Made by a program: the position numbers and the translations under genes
The notes under the pieces: generated by a model
What the model was told of the DNA's origin: nothing
The model's input: only the letters and a program-made list of their open reading frames with translations
The model's database searches: none
From: Winogradskyella echinorum
Lineage (GTDB): Bacteria > Bacteroidota > Bacteroidia > Flavobacteriales > Flavobacteriaceae
Direction of reading: 5' to 3'
Length of the DNA: 64,000 nucleotides
NCBI RefSeq assembly: GCF_014297365.1
Contig: NZ_JACOQD010000001.1
Location: forward strand, 682,001-746,000
Shown here: positions 18,651 to 28,481 of the stretch, in pieces
Layout of the letters: the number at the start of each line of letters is the position of its first letter
Numbering within the stretch: position 1 is the stretch's first letter

Positions 18651-20207
18651 ATGAAAAAAAGAATTTTAATTTTATTAGGTATTGCCATGTTGGGTATGTA
18701 CTCGTCTTGTACGGACGACTTAGATACAAAACCAATCACACAACTTACCTTAGAAGAGTTATTAGCCTCTGACCCAAATGCGGTTGAAGGTTTAGTATCG
18801 AGATTGTACGCTTCTTTTGCTTTAACTGGCCCAAGTGGTCCGGGAAGCTCGGACATTGTTAGTCCAGATGCTGGTGAAGGTGCTTTTTTAAGAGCCATTA
18901 TCAATCTTCAAGATTTCACGTCTGATGCTATGAAAAATAGATGGGGAGATGATGGATTAGATCAATTAACAACAACATCAAATTGGGATAGAAATAATAA
19001 GTTCTTCAGATTATTTTACGATAGAGCTTATTACACAATTCCACAATGTAATAACTTTTTACAAGCATTAGATATTGCAGATTTTCCAGATGAAGAGAAT
19101 ATTGTAGCAGAAACACGCTTTTTAAGAGCTTTAGCTTACTATAATATTATTGATGTATTTGGTAAAGGAGTACTTGCAACAGAATTAAATTTTGGACAGT
19201 CTGATCCTCTACCGGAAGCTTCAAGACAAGAATTATTTGACTATATTGAATCAGAATTACTGGCTATTGAGCCGGTTATAAGACCAACATCTAATTATGG
19301 TAGAGCCAATACCTATGTTGTAGATATGCTTTTAGCTAAATTATATATGAATGCTGAGGTTTATACTGGTACACCAAGATGGGATGATGCAGCTACTTAT
19401 GTAAATAAAGTTATCAATGAAGGTGGATATATGTTAGATTCTAATTTTGTAAGAATCTTTTCTTCAGATAATGACAGTTCACCTGAAGTTATATTCCCTT
19501 TATTAGCAGAGTCATTAACCAGTCAAAGTTATGGAAATACAACATATATTGTTAATGGTAATTTGAGTGCAGATACAATGCCATTGTCTCAATTTGGCGC
19601 AGCAGAGGGTTGGACAGGACATAGAGCGACTAAAAGCTGGTACGGCTTATTTGGTAATAGTGCAACTGAATTGGCTGATTCTGATGATGTAAGGGCTAGC
19701 TTATTCTGGACCGATGGTCATAACTTTGAAATGAATGACTATAGAGAATGGACTGATGGTTTCCCATCTACTAAATTTAGAAATACAGCATCAGACGGAA
19801 ATGGCAATCCCGTTAGTTTTTCTTCAACTGATTTTCCTTTTTATCGTTTATCAGATGCTTATTTAATGTATGCAGAATTAGCACTTAGAGGTGCATCAAA
19901 TACTTCTATGAGCGACGCAGTAAATTATGTTAACGATGTGCGTACAAGATCTAACGCAAGCGCAATTACAATGTCTGATTTAACTTTAGACTTTATATTA
20001 GATGAACGTGCAAGAGAACTTAATCTAGAAGGTCAGAGACGAACAGATTTAATACGTTTTAATAAATTTACAGGTGGCAGCTACATATGGCCTTGGAAAG
20101 GTGGTACTGCTAACGGTTCTGCAATTTCAGATAATTACAAATTGTTCCCAATTCCGGCTACAGCAATTCAAGCTAATCCAAACCTAACTCAAAACCCAGG
20201 ATACTAA
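18651..20207 (+). CDS. susD: SusD-like starch-binding outer-membrane lipoprotein
   Basis: A 518-residue RagB/SusD-family lipoprotein that caps the SusC barrel and binds the glycan. The signal peptide ends at Cys20 (MYSSCTDD). The acidic residues right after the Cys match the lipoprotein export signal for surface exposure in Bacteroidota. The SusD pattern is seen in the N-terminal TPR-like part (NNFLQALDIADF, ETRFLRALAYYNI) and the C-terminal part (DFILDERARELNLEGQRRTDLIRF). Length is typical. It sits between susC and the SusE-like gene with short gaps (10 and 17 bp), so the three are co-transcribed. Confidence 0.96.
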   Translation: MKKRILILLGIAMLGMYSSCTDDLDTKPITQLTLEELLASDPNAVEGLVSRLYASFALTGPSGPGSSDIVSPDAGEGAFLRAIINLQDFTSDAMKNRWGDDGLDQLTTTSNWDRNNKFFRLFYDRAYYTIPQCNNFLQALDIADFPDEENIVAETRFLRALAYYNIIDVFGKGVLATELNFGQSDPLPEASRQELFDYIESELLAIEPVIRPTSNYGRANTYVVDMLLAKLYMNAEVYTGTPRWDDAATYVNKVINEGGYMLDSNFVRIFSSDNDSSPEVIFPLLAESLTSQSYGNTTYIVNGNLSADTMPLSQFGAAEGWTGHRATKSWYGLFGNSATELADSDDVRASLFWTDGHNFEMNDYREWTDGFPSTKFRNTASDGNGNPVSFSSTDFPFYRLSDAYLMYAELALRGASNTSMSDAVNYVNDVRTRSNASAITMSDLTLDFILDERARELNLEGQRRTDLIRFNKFTGGSYIWPWKGGTANGSAISDNYKLFPIPATAIQANPNLTQNPGY

Positions 20208-20224
20208 TTAACAAAAAATTAATA

Positions 20225-21613
20225 ATGATGAAAAAACTAAAATTTATACTATTAACGTTTATCGCAGTTGTAAGTTTTACAGCATGTGAAACAGATGACG
20301 ATTTAGAGTTTGTAGCTAATGAAGCAGAAGGCATTGAGTTCAATACATCGTTTTTAGAAAACTATGTTTTAAATGCAACAGTACCAAATAACTTAGCTGA
20401 GAGATTCACATGGAATAGTGCTGACTTTGGTGTACCAACAAATATCACCTATTATCTTCAAGGCGCAACAATGGCAGACTTCTCAGATTATACACCAGAT
20501 GTAGCTGGAGAACCATCTTTACGCGACCTAGGAAGCACTACTGCTAATCCATTAGCAAATGAAATACCTGTCACTGTAGGACAAATGCTTGCTCTTGCAG
20601 AAGTAGCTGGTTTAGATAATGATCCTGATTCTGCAGAACCTAATACAGGTATGATCTATTTTAGATTAATGGCTGTTGTTGGTGATAATGGTTTACCATC
20701 TTACTCAAATATTAAAGGACTTAATGTAGAATTGCAGGAACAAACTTCTGGTGGTGGTAGCGGAATTATGCCTGCAACTTGGGGAGTTGTTGGTTCTGGT
20801 TATAATGATTGGGGAAATGCTGGTCCTGATGGACAATTCTATACAACAAGTGAAACTGATGTATTTGTTGCATACGTAACTCTTATAGATGGAGAAGTAA
20901 AGTTTAGAGAGAATAACGAATGGACAAATGATTTTGGTGATGATGGTGCTGATGGTACTTTAGATGCTGGTGGAGCAAACATTGCTGTAACTGCGGGAGA
21001 TTATAAGATAACCTTAGATTTAAATACCAATACATACACAATGGAAGCTTTTTCTTGGGGTATAGTTGGTTCTGGTTTTAATGATTGGGGTAACGGTGGA
21101 CCTGATGCCAAATTCTATTACGACTATACAACAGATACTTTTAAAGTAGATGCTCAACTTTTAGATGGTGAAATTAAATTTAGACAAAACAATGAGTGGA
21201 CTACTGATTTTGGCGATAATGGTGCTGATGGAACTTTAGATGGTGGCGGAGATAATATTGCTGTTACTGCAGGTCATTATTCAATTAGTTTAAATTTTAA
21301 TGACAATACCTATACCATTGTAGCAGCTGATACATGGGGAATAGTAGGTTCTGGTTATAATGATTGGGGTAATGGAGGACCAGATTTTACATTAACACAA
21401 ATACAACCAGACATCTATTATGGTGATATTGCTACTCTTGTAGATGGTGAAATTAAATTTAGAGTTAACAACGATTGGAGTTCTGATTTTGGTGATACAG
21501 GTGCTGACGGAACACTTGATGCTGGTGGAGATAATATTGCTGTTACTGCAGGTTTATACCGCGTTTGGATGGATGTTGCCAACGGTACATACCAACTTAA
21601 CAAAATACAATAA
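20225..21613 (+). CDS. SusE/SusF-like surface starch-binding lipoprotein with three tandem modules
   Basis: A 462-residue lipoprotein with Cys21 (SFTACETDDD), again with acidic residues suited to surface export. Residues about 25-180 form a SusE-type N-terminal domain. From about residue 185 there are three near-identical modules of about 92 residues. Each starts W-G-V/I-V-G-S-G-Y/F-N-D-W-G-N, carries E-V/I-K-F-R and D-F-G-D-x-G-A-D-G-T-L-D, and ends T-A-G-x-Y. These fit the SusE/SusF starch-binding modules (CBM-like), where Trp residues stack on glucose rings. The role is to hold starch at the surface. The gene ends just before a strong terminator. Confidence 0.9.
   Translation: MMKKLKFILLTFIAVVSFTACETDDDLEFVANEAEGIEFNTSFLENYVLNATVPNNLAERFTWNSADFGVPTNITYYLQGATMADFSDYTPDVAGEPSLRDLGSTTANPLANEIPVTVGQMLALAEVAGLDNDPDSAEPNTGMIYFRLMAVVGDNGLPSYSNIKGLNVELQEQTSGGGSGIMPATWGVVGSGYNDWGNAGPDGQFYTTSETDVFVAYVTLIDGEVKFRENNEWTNDFGDDGADGTLDAGGANIAVTAGDYKITLDLNTNTYTMEAFSWGIVGSGFNDWGNGGPDAKFYYDYTTDTFKVDAQLLDGEIKFRQNNEWTTDFGDNGADGTLDGGGDNIAVTAGHYSISLNFNDNTYTIVAADTWGIVGSGYNDWGNGGPDFTLTQIQPDIYYGDIATLVDGEIKFRVNNDWSSDFGDTGADGTLDAGGDNIAVTAGLYRVWMDVANGTYQLNKIQ
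20777..21610 (+). repeat. Three tandem starch-binding modules (about 276-279 bp each)
   Basis: The copies begin near 20777, 21053 and 21332. They are close to identical in the WGxVGSG(Y/F)NDWGN and DFGDxGADGTLDxGG blocks, and only the middle (ligand-facing) segments and loops differ. The DNA similarity is high enough for recombination between copies. Confidence 0.85.
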
Positions 21614-21640
21614 TTAGGATTTAATAATCCCTTATAACCT

Positions 21641-21670
21641 AAAAGGGCTGATACTAATCAGCCCTTTTTT
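21641..21670 (+). terminator. Rho-independent terminator after the SusE-like gene
   Basis: A 12-bp perfect stem, AAAAGGGCTGAT (21641-21652) with ATCAGCCCTTTT (21657-21668), encloses a 4-base loop and ends in a T-run. It lies between the SusE-like gene and the secreted GH13, 14 bp before the latter's ATG. It should reduce read-through into the amylase or be bypassed by a separate promoter. Confidence 0.88.
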
Positions 21671-21683
21671 TAAAATATTGCTT

Positions 21684-24557
21684 ATGAAAAAGTTTTACTT
21701 ATCCTTATTATTTATAAGTTTTACATTATTATCCTTTAGCCAAGTTACTATATCTCCAAATCCGTTTGAAGTTAACGAAAGTATTACCATTACAGTAGAT
21801 ATTAATAGTACTGCAACCGACTGTGATGGACTTAGCAATCCTAATAAAGTGTATATGCACTCTGGTATCGGAAGTACTGCTAACCCTTGGACTTATGTAA
21901 CAGGAAACTGGGGACAAGATGATGGTATTGGAGAAATGACCAACCAAGGAGGTGGTATTTATTCAATTACCATTGTGCCCGAAAATTATTATCCTGCTAC
22001 TTCTACTCAGGCTAGCAATGCAACTCAAATGGGAATGGTCTTTAGAAATGAGGATGGCTCTCAAGAATTTAAAGCAAGTGGTTGTCAAGATTTTTTCTTT
22101 GAAGTAGGCACATTTCAAGTTAATTTAACTTCGCCAAGTAATGAAACTACAATTATAAACTCTGGTGATAATTTAGATATTTCTGCAACTAATATTGGCG
22201 GAAATGCTAACTATACCCTTTACGCAAATGGTGCTATCATAAATACAAATAGCTCAACCAATGCTTACTCATATACAGATGTTAATATCACTGAAAATAA
22301 AAATTACGAATTAGTTAGTGTTTTGAATGGAACCACAATTACCAAATCTTTTAGCGTTATAGTAGATCCAGGTTCTATTATTGATATTATGCCCACTGAT
22401 TATCAAGATGGTATTACTTATATTGATGATAATACAGCCGTATTAGTATTGTATGCTACCGGTAAGGACTTTGTTTATGTTGCTGGTAGCTTTAACAATT
22501 ACCAACCTAGCTCAAGTTATGCCATGAAAAAAGATCCAACTAGAAATAATAAATTCTGGATTGAAATAACAGGCTTAACACCAGGACAAATTGAAACCTA
22601 TCAGTATTGGGTTGTAGATGAAACTCCTATTGCTAACTCACCAACTTTAGTAAAAGTTGCTGACCCTTATTCTACTCTTGTTTTATCACCTTTTGATGAT
22701 CCTTATATTCCTGCTTCAACATATCCAAACTTACCAGCATATCCTGCAGGTCAAGAGCGTGAAGTTACTGTGTTACAAACAGGACAAACACCATATAATT
22801 GGCAGGTTACTAATTTTGTAAAACCCAAAAAAGAAGATTTAATAGTATATGAACTTTTAGTTAGAGATTTTGATGCCGATAGAAACTACCAAGATGTTAT
22901 TGATAGAATAGATTACTTTAAAAATTTAAACATTAATGCTATTGAATTAATGCCAGTAATGGAATTTGAAGGTAATGAAAGTTGGGGCTATAACACTTCT
23001 TTCCATATGGCTTTAGATAAATATTATGGTACAGAAGAGAAATTTAAAGAACTCGTAGATGTATGTCATCAAAACGGTATTGCGGTTATATTAGATATTG
23101 CACTTAATCATGCCTTTGGTAGAAATCCAATGGTACGTATGTGGATGAGTGACCCAGATAATGATGGCTGGGGAGATCCAAGCACAGAGAATCCTTATTT
23201 TAATACAACAGCTCAACATAGCTATAGTGTTGGTAGTGATTTTGATCATTCTAACCCAAGAACTAAAGATTATGTAAAGCGTGTTGTAAAGCATTGGATT
23301 GAAGAATTTAATATTGATGGATTCCGTTGGGATTTAACCAAAGGATTTACCCAAAACTGTGAAAACAATGAAGGCTGTACCAATAGTTACCAGCAAGATC
23401 GTGTAGATATTTTAAAAGAATATGTTGATTATTCATGGTCTCTAGATGCAGATCACTATGCTATTTTTGAACATTTAGGCTCTGATAACGAGGAAAAAGA
23501 ATGGGCTAATTATCGTTTAGATGAAGGTAAAGGCGTAATGATGTGGGGAATTATGACGCATCCTTATAACGAATTGACAATGGGTCAAAATGGTGATAAA
23601 AACATTAATCGTATAGGTCATAAAGGTCATACAGGTTTTAATGGCCCTAGAGTAATTGGATATCCTGAAAGTCATGATGAAGAACGACTTATGTATAAGA
23701 ATTTACAGTATGGAAATACTAGTAACGCTTCTCATAATGTACAAGATTTAAACACAGCATTATCTAGAATGTCTGCCTTAGCAGCCGTTTCTGTAATGGT
23801 GCCAGGACCAAAAATGATTTGGCATTTTGGCGAACTTGGTATGGAGAACTCTATTTTTACTTGTAACAATGGAGTTGTTAACGAACCTGGAGGCTCTGAT
23901 GGAGATTGTAAATTAGATACAAAACCTCAACCTCAATGGACAAATAACTGGTTAACTGATGCAGTAAGAGGTCAAATTTATGAAGACTGGTCTAAACTGC
24001 ATAAATTAAAAATTGAAGAACCTGTTTTTGAAGGAGATTACACTATAACTTCTGGAGACTATACTCCAAGAATTGAAGTGTTTGATAATTCGCTTCCTGC
24101 TACAGAATTAAAGAATGTTATCATTCTTGCAAATTTTGATGTAAATGCTCAAACTGTAAACACAAACTTTCCAAGTGGAGTTACCTCAACTTGGTACGAT
24201 TTAATGGATGCCACTGGTAATACAACTGTGTCAAACTCTACAAGTTCAATTTCTATACCTGCAGGTCAATTTAGAATTCTAGGAAATCAACCTTCTAATG
24301 TTTTAAGTATAGATAACCAAGAATTAAATGGGTTTACAATTTATCCAAATCCATCAAGTACATCCTTCAGTGTTAATACAAACGTTTCAGATATAGAAAT
24401 CTATGATTTAACTGGCAAGTTGGTAAAATCTTATAAAGGTAATTTTACAAGAACAGACGTATTTGATATTTCCTCATTAAATTCAGGGATGTATATCGTA
24501 AAAATAGAAAACGAAAACAACAGTCAAACGAAAACAACCAAGTTAGTTAAGCTCTAA
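21684..24557 (+). CDS. Secreted GH13 alpha-amylase with T9SS C-terminal sorting domain
   Basis: A 957-residue multidomain amylase. I start at the ATG at 21684 (MKKFYLSLLFISF). A TTG two codons upstream is in frame but less likely. Order: signal peptide (ending LSFSQ), N-terminal Ig-like and starch-binding-type domains (about 20-230), a CBM48-like domain around residues 250-320 (VYVAGSFNNYQP), the GH13 barrel with Asp550 (GFRWDLTKG), Glu596 (AIFEHLGSD) and Asp665 (ESHDEER), a C-terminal beta domain, and a T9SS type A sorting domain from about residue 878 (FTIYPNPSS, then LNSGMYIVKIE). It should be exported by type IX secretion and either released or anchored on the surface. Confidence 0.93.
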   Translation: MKKFYLSLLFISFTLLSFSQVTISPNPFEVNESITITVDINSTATDCDGLSNPNKVYMHSGIGSTANPWTYVTGNWGQDDGIGEMTNQGGGIYSITIVPENYYPATSTQASNATQMGMVFRNEDGSQEFKASGCQDFFFEVGTFQVNLTSPSNETTIINSGDNLDISATNIGGNANYTLYANGAIINTNSSTNAYSYTDVNITENKNYELVSVLNGTTITKSFSVIVDPGSIIDIMPTDYQDGITYIDDNTAVLVLYATGKDFVYVAGSFNNYQPSSSYAMKKDPTRNNKFWIEITGLTPGQIETYQYWVVDETPIANSPTLVKVADPYSTLVLSPFDDPYIPASTYPNLPAYPAGQEREVTVLQTGQTPYNWQVTNFVKPKKEDLIVYELLVRDFDADRNYQDVIDRIDYFKNLNINAIELMPVMEFEGNESWGYNTSFHMALDKYYGTEEKFKELVDVCHQNGIAVILDIALNHAFGRNPMVRMWMSDPDNDGWGDPSTENPYFNTTAQHSYSVGSDFDHSNPRTKDYVKRVVKHWIEEFNIDGFRWDLTKGFTQNCENNEGCTNSYQQDRVDILKEYVDYSWSLDADHYAIFEHLGSDNEEKEWANYRLDEGKGVMMWGIMTHPYNELTMGQNGDKNINRIGHKGHTGFNGPRVIGYPESHDEERLMYKNLQYGNTSNASHNVQDLNTALSRMSALAAVSVMVPGPKMIWHFGELGMENSIFTCNNGVVNEPGGSDGDCKLDTKPQPQWTNNWLTDAVRGQIYEDWSKLHKLKIEEPVFEGDYTITSGDYTPRIEVFDNSLPATELKNVIILANFDVNAQTVNTNFPSGVTSTWYDLMDATGNTTVSNSTSSISIPAGQFRILGNQPSNVLSIDNQELNGFTIYPNPSSTSFSVNTNVSDIEIYDLTGKLVKSYKGNFTRTDVFDISSLNSGMYIVKIENENNSQTKTTKLVKL

Positions 24558-24577
24558 TTATTAAGTGTTAATTGAGC

Positions 24578-24610
24578 AAAAAAGAGCTTCTCATCGAGAG
24601 GCTCTTTTTT
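24578..24610. terminator. Hairpin terminator between convergent amylase and galT genes
   Basis: Arms 24578-24592 and 24596-24610 pair over 15 bp with one G-T wobble, a 3-base loop, an A-run before and a T-run after. It can terminate transcription from both sides. Confidence 0.85.
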
Positions 24611-24641
24611 TTTAATAAAGTAGTTTCTTTAAGGTTAATAA

Positions 24642-25673
24642 TTAGAACAATTTATTTGCAATATCTCTTAAAACATTTGCTGCAAATTCTGCTGTAATAT
24701 CTCGCTGTGGACTTCCAAACATTTCATAACCTACCATAAATTTCTTAACTGTTGCACTTCTCAATAATGGTGGGTAAAAACTCATGTGCCAATGCCAATG
24801 TTTATTAGAGCTTTCATTTGTCGGTGCTTGATGAATACCGCTAGAGTATGGAAAAGAGCAATTAAATAATTTATCGTAAACTCTTGTAATAACTGAAATA
24901 GCTTCTGCAAATAAAATAGTCTCCGAAATTGGTATCTGATAAATATCTGTTTGATGCATTTTAGGAATAATCATTGCCTCATAAGGCCATATTGCCCAAA
25001 ATGGAACCAAAACAACAAAAGCTCTGTTTTCAAAAATAATACGCTCTTTTTGTTTTAATTCTTGTTTTAAATAATCTCCAAGTAATGAGTTCTTCTCTTT
25101 ACTAAAGTAACTATATTGACTTTTATCTTTTTTTACCACCTCATTTGGCAAAGAGCTTTGACTCCATATCTGACCATGTGGATGAGGATTACTACAACCC
25201 ATAACTTCTCCTTTATTCTCAAATATCTGCACATAATTAATGCCTTCTTCTTTACCTAAATTTTTATATTCTTGCTGCCAAGCATAGATTACCTTTTCTA
25301 TCTCTTTAATAGACATTTGGGCTAAACTCTTAGAGTGATCTGGACTAAAACAAACCACTTTACAAATACCGCTTTCAGTCTCAGCCATAAGAAGTCCTTG
25401 GTCTAATTTAAAGTCTTCAGTATTTTTAGTTAGAGCAGCAAAATCATTTTTAAAAATGAATACATCTTCGTAATTAGGATTTACTTCCCCATTGGCACGT
25501 GTATTACCTGCACATAGGTAGCAATTTAAATCGTGAGTTGGTCTTTCTGCCTTTGGCAATTCTTCTTCTTGTCCTTGCCAAGGACGTTTGGTTCTATGCG
25601 GTGATACTAAAACCCATTCATTAGTTAATATATTAAAACGCTTATGTGATAAATTTTGTAAATAGTCTTCCAT
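24642..25673 (-). CDS. galT: Galactose-1-phosphate uridylyltransferase
   Basis: A 343-residue GalT of the Leloir pathway. It exchanges UMP between UDP-glucose and galactose-1-phosphate. The active-site HPH motif is His164-Pro-His166 in SNPHPHGQIWS. Zinc-site Cys residues are seen in NCYLCAGN, and a second half carries SGIHQAPTNESSNKHWHWHM. It is cytoplasmic, with no signal peptide. It is last in the galactose operon, 7 bp after galK. No galE is present in the window, so UDP-galactose 4-epimerase must come from elsewhere. Confidence 0.95.
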   Translation of the reverse strand: MEDYLQNLSHKRFNILTNEWVLVSPHRTKRPWQGQEEELPKAERPTHDLNCYLCAGNTRANGEVNPNYEDVFIFKNDFAALTKNTEDFKLDQGLLMAETESGICKVVCFSPDHSKSLAQMSIKEIEKVIYAWQQEYKNLGKEEGINYVQIFENKGEVMGCSNPHPHGQIWSQSSLPNEVVKKDKSQYSYFSKEKNSLLGDYLKQELKQKERIIFENRAFVVLVPFWAIWPYEAMIIPKMHQTDIYQIPISETILFAEAISVITRVYDKLFNCSFPYSSGIHQAPTNESSNKHWHWHMSFYPPLLRSATVKKFMVGYEMFGSPQRDITAEFAANVLRDIANKLF

Positions 25674-25680
25674 GCTAGTT

Positions 25681-26829
25681 TTATTTTATAACTCTTGTAC
25701 CATCGCCAAGCTTAACTTTATAAATACTACAATCTTTATTAAATTTCTCTTTGTATCTGGTTGAAACTTTTGTTTTAAAATCTTGTAAATCTTTCTTTAA
25801 AACCAGGTTAATAGTACAACCACCAAAGCCACCTCCCATCATTCTAGATCCAATAACTGAGTCATTTTCTTTTGCTGTTTCTACCAAAAAATCTAACTCA
25901 ACACAGCTTATATCATACATTTTACTTTGTCCTATATGTGACTGAAAAAGTATTTCACCTACACTTTTTATATCATTATCCTTTAAAGCATTTTTACATG
26001 CAACTACTCTTTCATTTTCCTGAAGAACATACAAACCTTTTTTATAATCTGATTCTGAAATTTTAGCTTTTAAAGTATTTAACTCTTCAATAGAAACCGC
26101 TCTAAGTGATGGCTTATTGAGGAGCTTAATTATTTTCTGGCAAACAGCATATCTATCATTATAACCACTTTCGGCTAAAGCATGTTTTACATTACTATTA
26201 ACTAGAATAACTTCATAATCCGTAAGATGTACAGGAACCAATTCAGAATTTAACGTTTTACAATCTAAAAATATAGCATGGCCTTGTTTTCCAAACATAC
26301 TCGCATATTGATCCATGATACCACAATTTACACCTACGTAATTATGTTCTGCTTTTTGAGATATATGTATGAGTTCTCTTTTACTTAATCCTAAATTAAA
26401 GAGCTCATTACAACCAAGCGCTAAGCTATTTTCTAATGCAGCTGAGGAAGATAAGCCAGATCCTACAGGAATGTTACCTGCAAAAACACAATTAAAGTTA
26501 GTAAATTCTTTTCCTTTTTTCAGAATTTCAGCTATTACTCCTATAATGTAATTTTTCCAAGTATTCTCTTTTATTTTTTTTAGATTTTTAAGGTTAAGTA
26601 TCAACTCTTCATGCATATCAATAGAGATAACTTTAGAATAATTATTATCACTTTTCTCAATAGCTAATACTATACCTTTATCAATTGCCGCAGGAAACAC
26701 AAAGCCATTGTTATAATCGGTATGCTCACCTATTAGATTAATTCTTCCTGGAGAAAATATCATCAATGGGTTTGTGTTAAACTCTGATATAAAGCTCTTC
26801 TCTACTTTATTTATTAGTTTTTTACTCAT
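25681..26829 (-). CDS. galK: Galactokinase
   Basis: A 382-residue GHMP kinase that phosphorylates galactose at C1. The three family motifs are present: PGRINLIGEHTDYNNG near the N-terminus, the ATP-binding GSGLSSSAALE, and GGGFGGCTI near the C-terminus. I place the start at the ATG at 26827-26829 (MSKKLINKVEKSF), because the longer open frame upstream would overlap the symporter gene and has no family resemblance. The gap to the symporter gene is 2 bp and to galT 7 bp, so this is one operon. Cytoplasmic. Confidence 0.95.
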   Translation of the reverse strand: MSKKLINKVEKSFISEFNTNPLMIFSPGRINLIGEHTDYNNGFVFPAAIDKGIVLAIEKSDNNYSKVISIDMHEELILNLKNLKKIKENTWKNYIIGVIAEILKKGKEFTNFNCVFAGNIPVGSGLSSSAALENSLALGCNELFNLGLSKRELIHISQKAEHNYVGVNCGIMDQYASMFGKQGHAIFLDCKTLNSELVPVHLTDYEVILVNSNVKHALAESGYNDRYAVCQKIIKLLNKPSLRAVSIEELNTLKAKISESDYKKGLYVLQENERVVACKNALKDNDIKSVGEILFQSHIGQSKMYDISCVELDFLVETAKENDSVIGSRMMGGGFGGCTINLVLKKDLQDFKTKVSTRYKEKFNKDCSIYKVKLGDGTRVIK

Positions 26830-26831
26830 AC

Positions 26832-28478
26832 TTAAGCAAAATAAATATAAACTCCAATTACTATTATACAGATTAGGACACCTACTTGTTTTACATACTT
26901 CCAAGGTGTAATATCTACTTGCTCAGTATATTTGTGAACAAAGACTTCTTTTCTAGGTTTCAACTTCCCTATAAATAGCATTATTGCTACGTTAAGTAGA
27001 AATAAAATTGCCATAACATCTAAGAAATGAGGATAAGCTTGAGCTTTTATTAACGCTATAGATGCAGCGTCAGTAACTCCCGATGCTTTAGCATTTTCTA
27101 TTGCTTTATCTATAAAATAAGGTTGTAGTATAAACTGACTAAGAATATATAATAAACACCCTGAAACTAAACCTATTTTAGCTGCAATTGCTGGTACACG
27201 TTTAGTTAAATAACCAACTACAATAATAGTTAAGATAGGAATACTATAGATGCCATTTATTTCTTGTAGGTAATCAAACAAACTGCCTGCGTTAGCTATT
27301 AATGGTGCAATAAACATTGCAGCAATTGCCAAAATAATACCAAAGAGTTTACCATACTTAACTACAGTTTTTTCATCAGCATTTTTATTAATGTGCTGTT
27401 TGTAGACATCAATTCCAAATAACGTCACCGAGCTATTTAAAACACTATTAAAAGAACTTAATATGGCACCAAATAATACGGCTGCAAAGAAACCAACCCA
27501 AGCACTAGGAAGTACTTTATTTACTAACATTGGATATGCGCTATCTGCCGTTTCTAAATTTCCTTGAAATAAATGAAAAGCGATTAAGCCTGGCAAAACA
27601 ACTATAACTGGACCTAATATTTTTATAAAAGAAGCCAATAATAATCCTTTTTGACCTTCTTTTAAATTTTTAGCACCAAGTGCTCTTTGAATAATTTGTT
27701 GGTTAGTTCCCCAATAAAATAATTGTACCAACATCATCCCTGTAAAAATGGTATAAAACGGAACAGGATCTGTTGCTCCTCCCATAGATTTAAATTTCTC
27801 TGGGTTTTCTGTTGTTAAGGTAGAAAGCCCATCTAAGAGATTACCATCACCAATCATCATTAAACCAAAAACGGGAATTAAAACTCCTCCAACTAATAAC
27901 CCAATTGCATTAATAGAATCTGAAATAGCTACAGCTTTCAAACCCCCAAAAACAGCATAAATAGATCCAATAATACCAATTCCCCATACACAAATCCAAA
28001 TAGATTGGGTATGCGAAACTCCCAATAACTCTGGTATATTAAACATACCACTAATTGCTAAAGAACCCGAATATAAAATCACTGGAAGTAACACAACTAC
28101 ATAACCAGATAGAAACAAAACTGAGGTTAATGTTTTTGTAGTAACATCAAATCGTTTTGCTAAAAACCCAGGTACAGTAGTTAATCCACCCTTTAAATAT
28201 CTAGGTAATAAAAAGATTGCTGTTACAACCATAGCTATTGCCGCTAAAGTTTCCCAAACCATTACAGACAACCCACTTTGGTAAGCAGACCCATTTAGGC
28301 CAACTATTTGCTCTGTAGATAAATTGGTCAGCAATAAAGATCCAGCTATTACTCCAGCTGTTAAACTACGACCTCCAAGAAAATATCCATCGGTAGAAGA
28401 CTCTTCTGTTTTTCTTGTTTTTATATAAGAAATAATTGCAACTATTACTGTAAATCCGATAAATGTTAAGAACTGCAT
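26832..28478 (-). CDS. Sodium/solute symporter (SSS family), probable galactose transporter
   Basis: A 548-residue inner-membrane protein with about 14 hydrophobic segments and SSS/SGLT signatures: GGRSLTAGVIAGSLLLTNLS near the N-terminus, and YAVFGGLKAVAISDSINAIG in the middle. The family couples sugar uptake to a Na+ gradient. It lies between the aldose epimerase and galK genes (3 and 2 bp gaps), so galactose is the likely substrate, taken up after the GH2 enzyme releases it in the periplasm. Specificity is inferred from context. Confidence 0.92.
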   Translation of the reverse strand: MQFLTFIGFTVIVAIISYIKTRKTEESSTDGYFLGGRSLTAGVIAGSLLLTNLSTEQIVGLNGSAYQSGLSVMVWETLAAIAMVVTAIFLLPRYLKGGLTTVPGFLAKRFDVTTKTLTSVLFLSGYVVVLLPVILYSGSLAISGMFNIPELLGVSHTQSIWICVWGIGIIGSIYAVFGGLKAVAISDSINAIGLLVGGVLIPVFGLMMIGDGNLLDGLSTLTTENPEKFKSMGGATDPVPFYTIFTGMMLVQLFYWGTNQQIIQRALGAKNLKEGQKGLLLASFIKILGPVIVVLPGLIAFHLFQGNLETADSAYPMLVNKVLPSAWVGFFAAVLFGAILSSFNSVLNSSVTLFGIDVYKQHINKNADEKTVVKYGKLFGIILAIAAMFIAPLIANAGSLFDYLQEINGIYSIPILTIIVVGYLTKRVPAIAAKIGLVSGCLLYILSQFILQPYFIDKAIENAKASGVTDAASIALIKAQAYPHFLDVMAILFLLNVAIMLFIGKLKPRKEVFVHKYTEQVDITPWKYVKQVGVLICIIVIGVYIYFA

Positions 28479-28481
28479 AGT

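Noticed and set aside
26830-26904. Longer galK start
   Set aside because: Would overlap the symporter coding sequence and adds residues unlike any GHMP kinase. The ATG at 26829 begins the family-like sequence.
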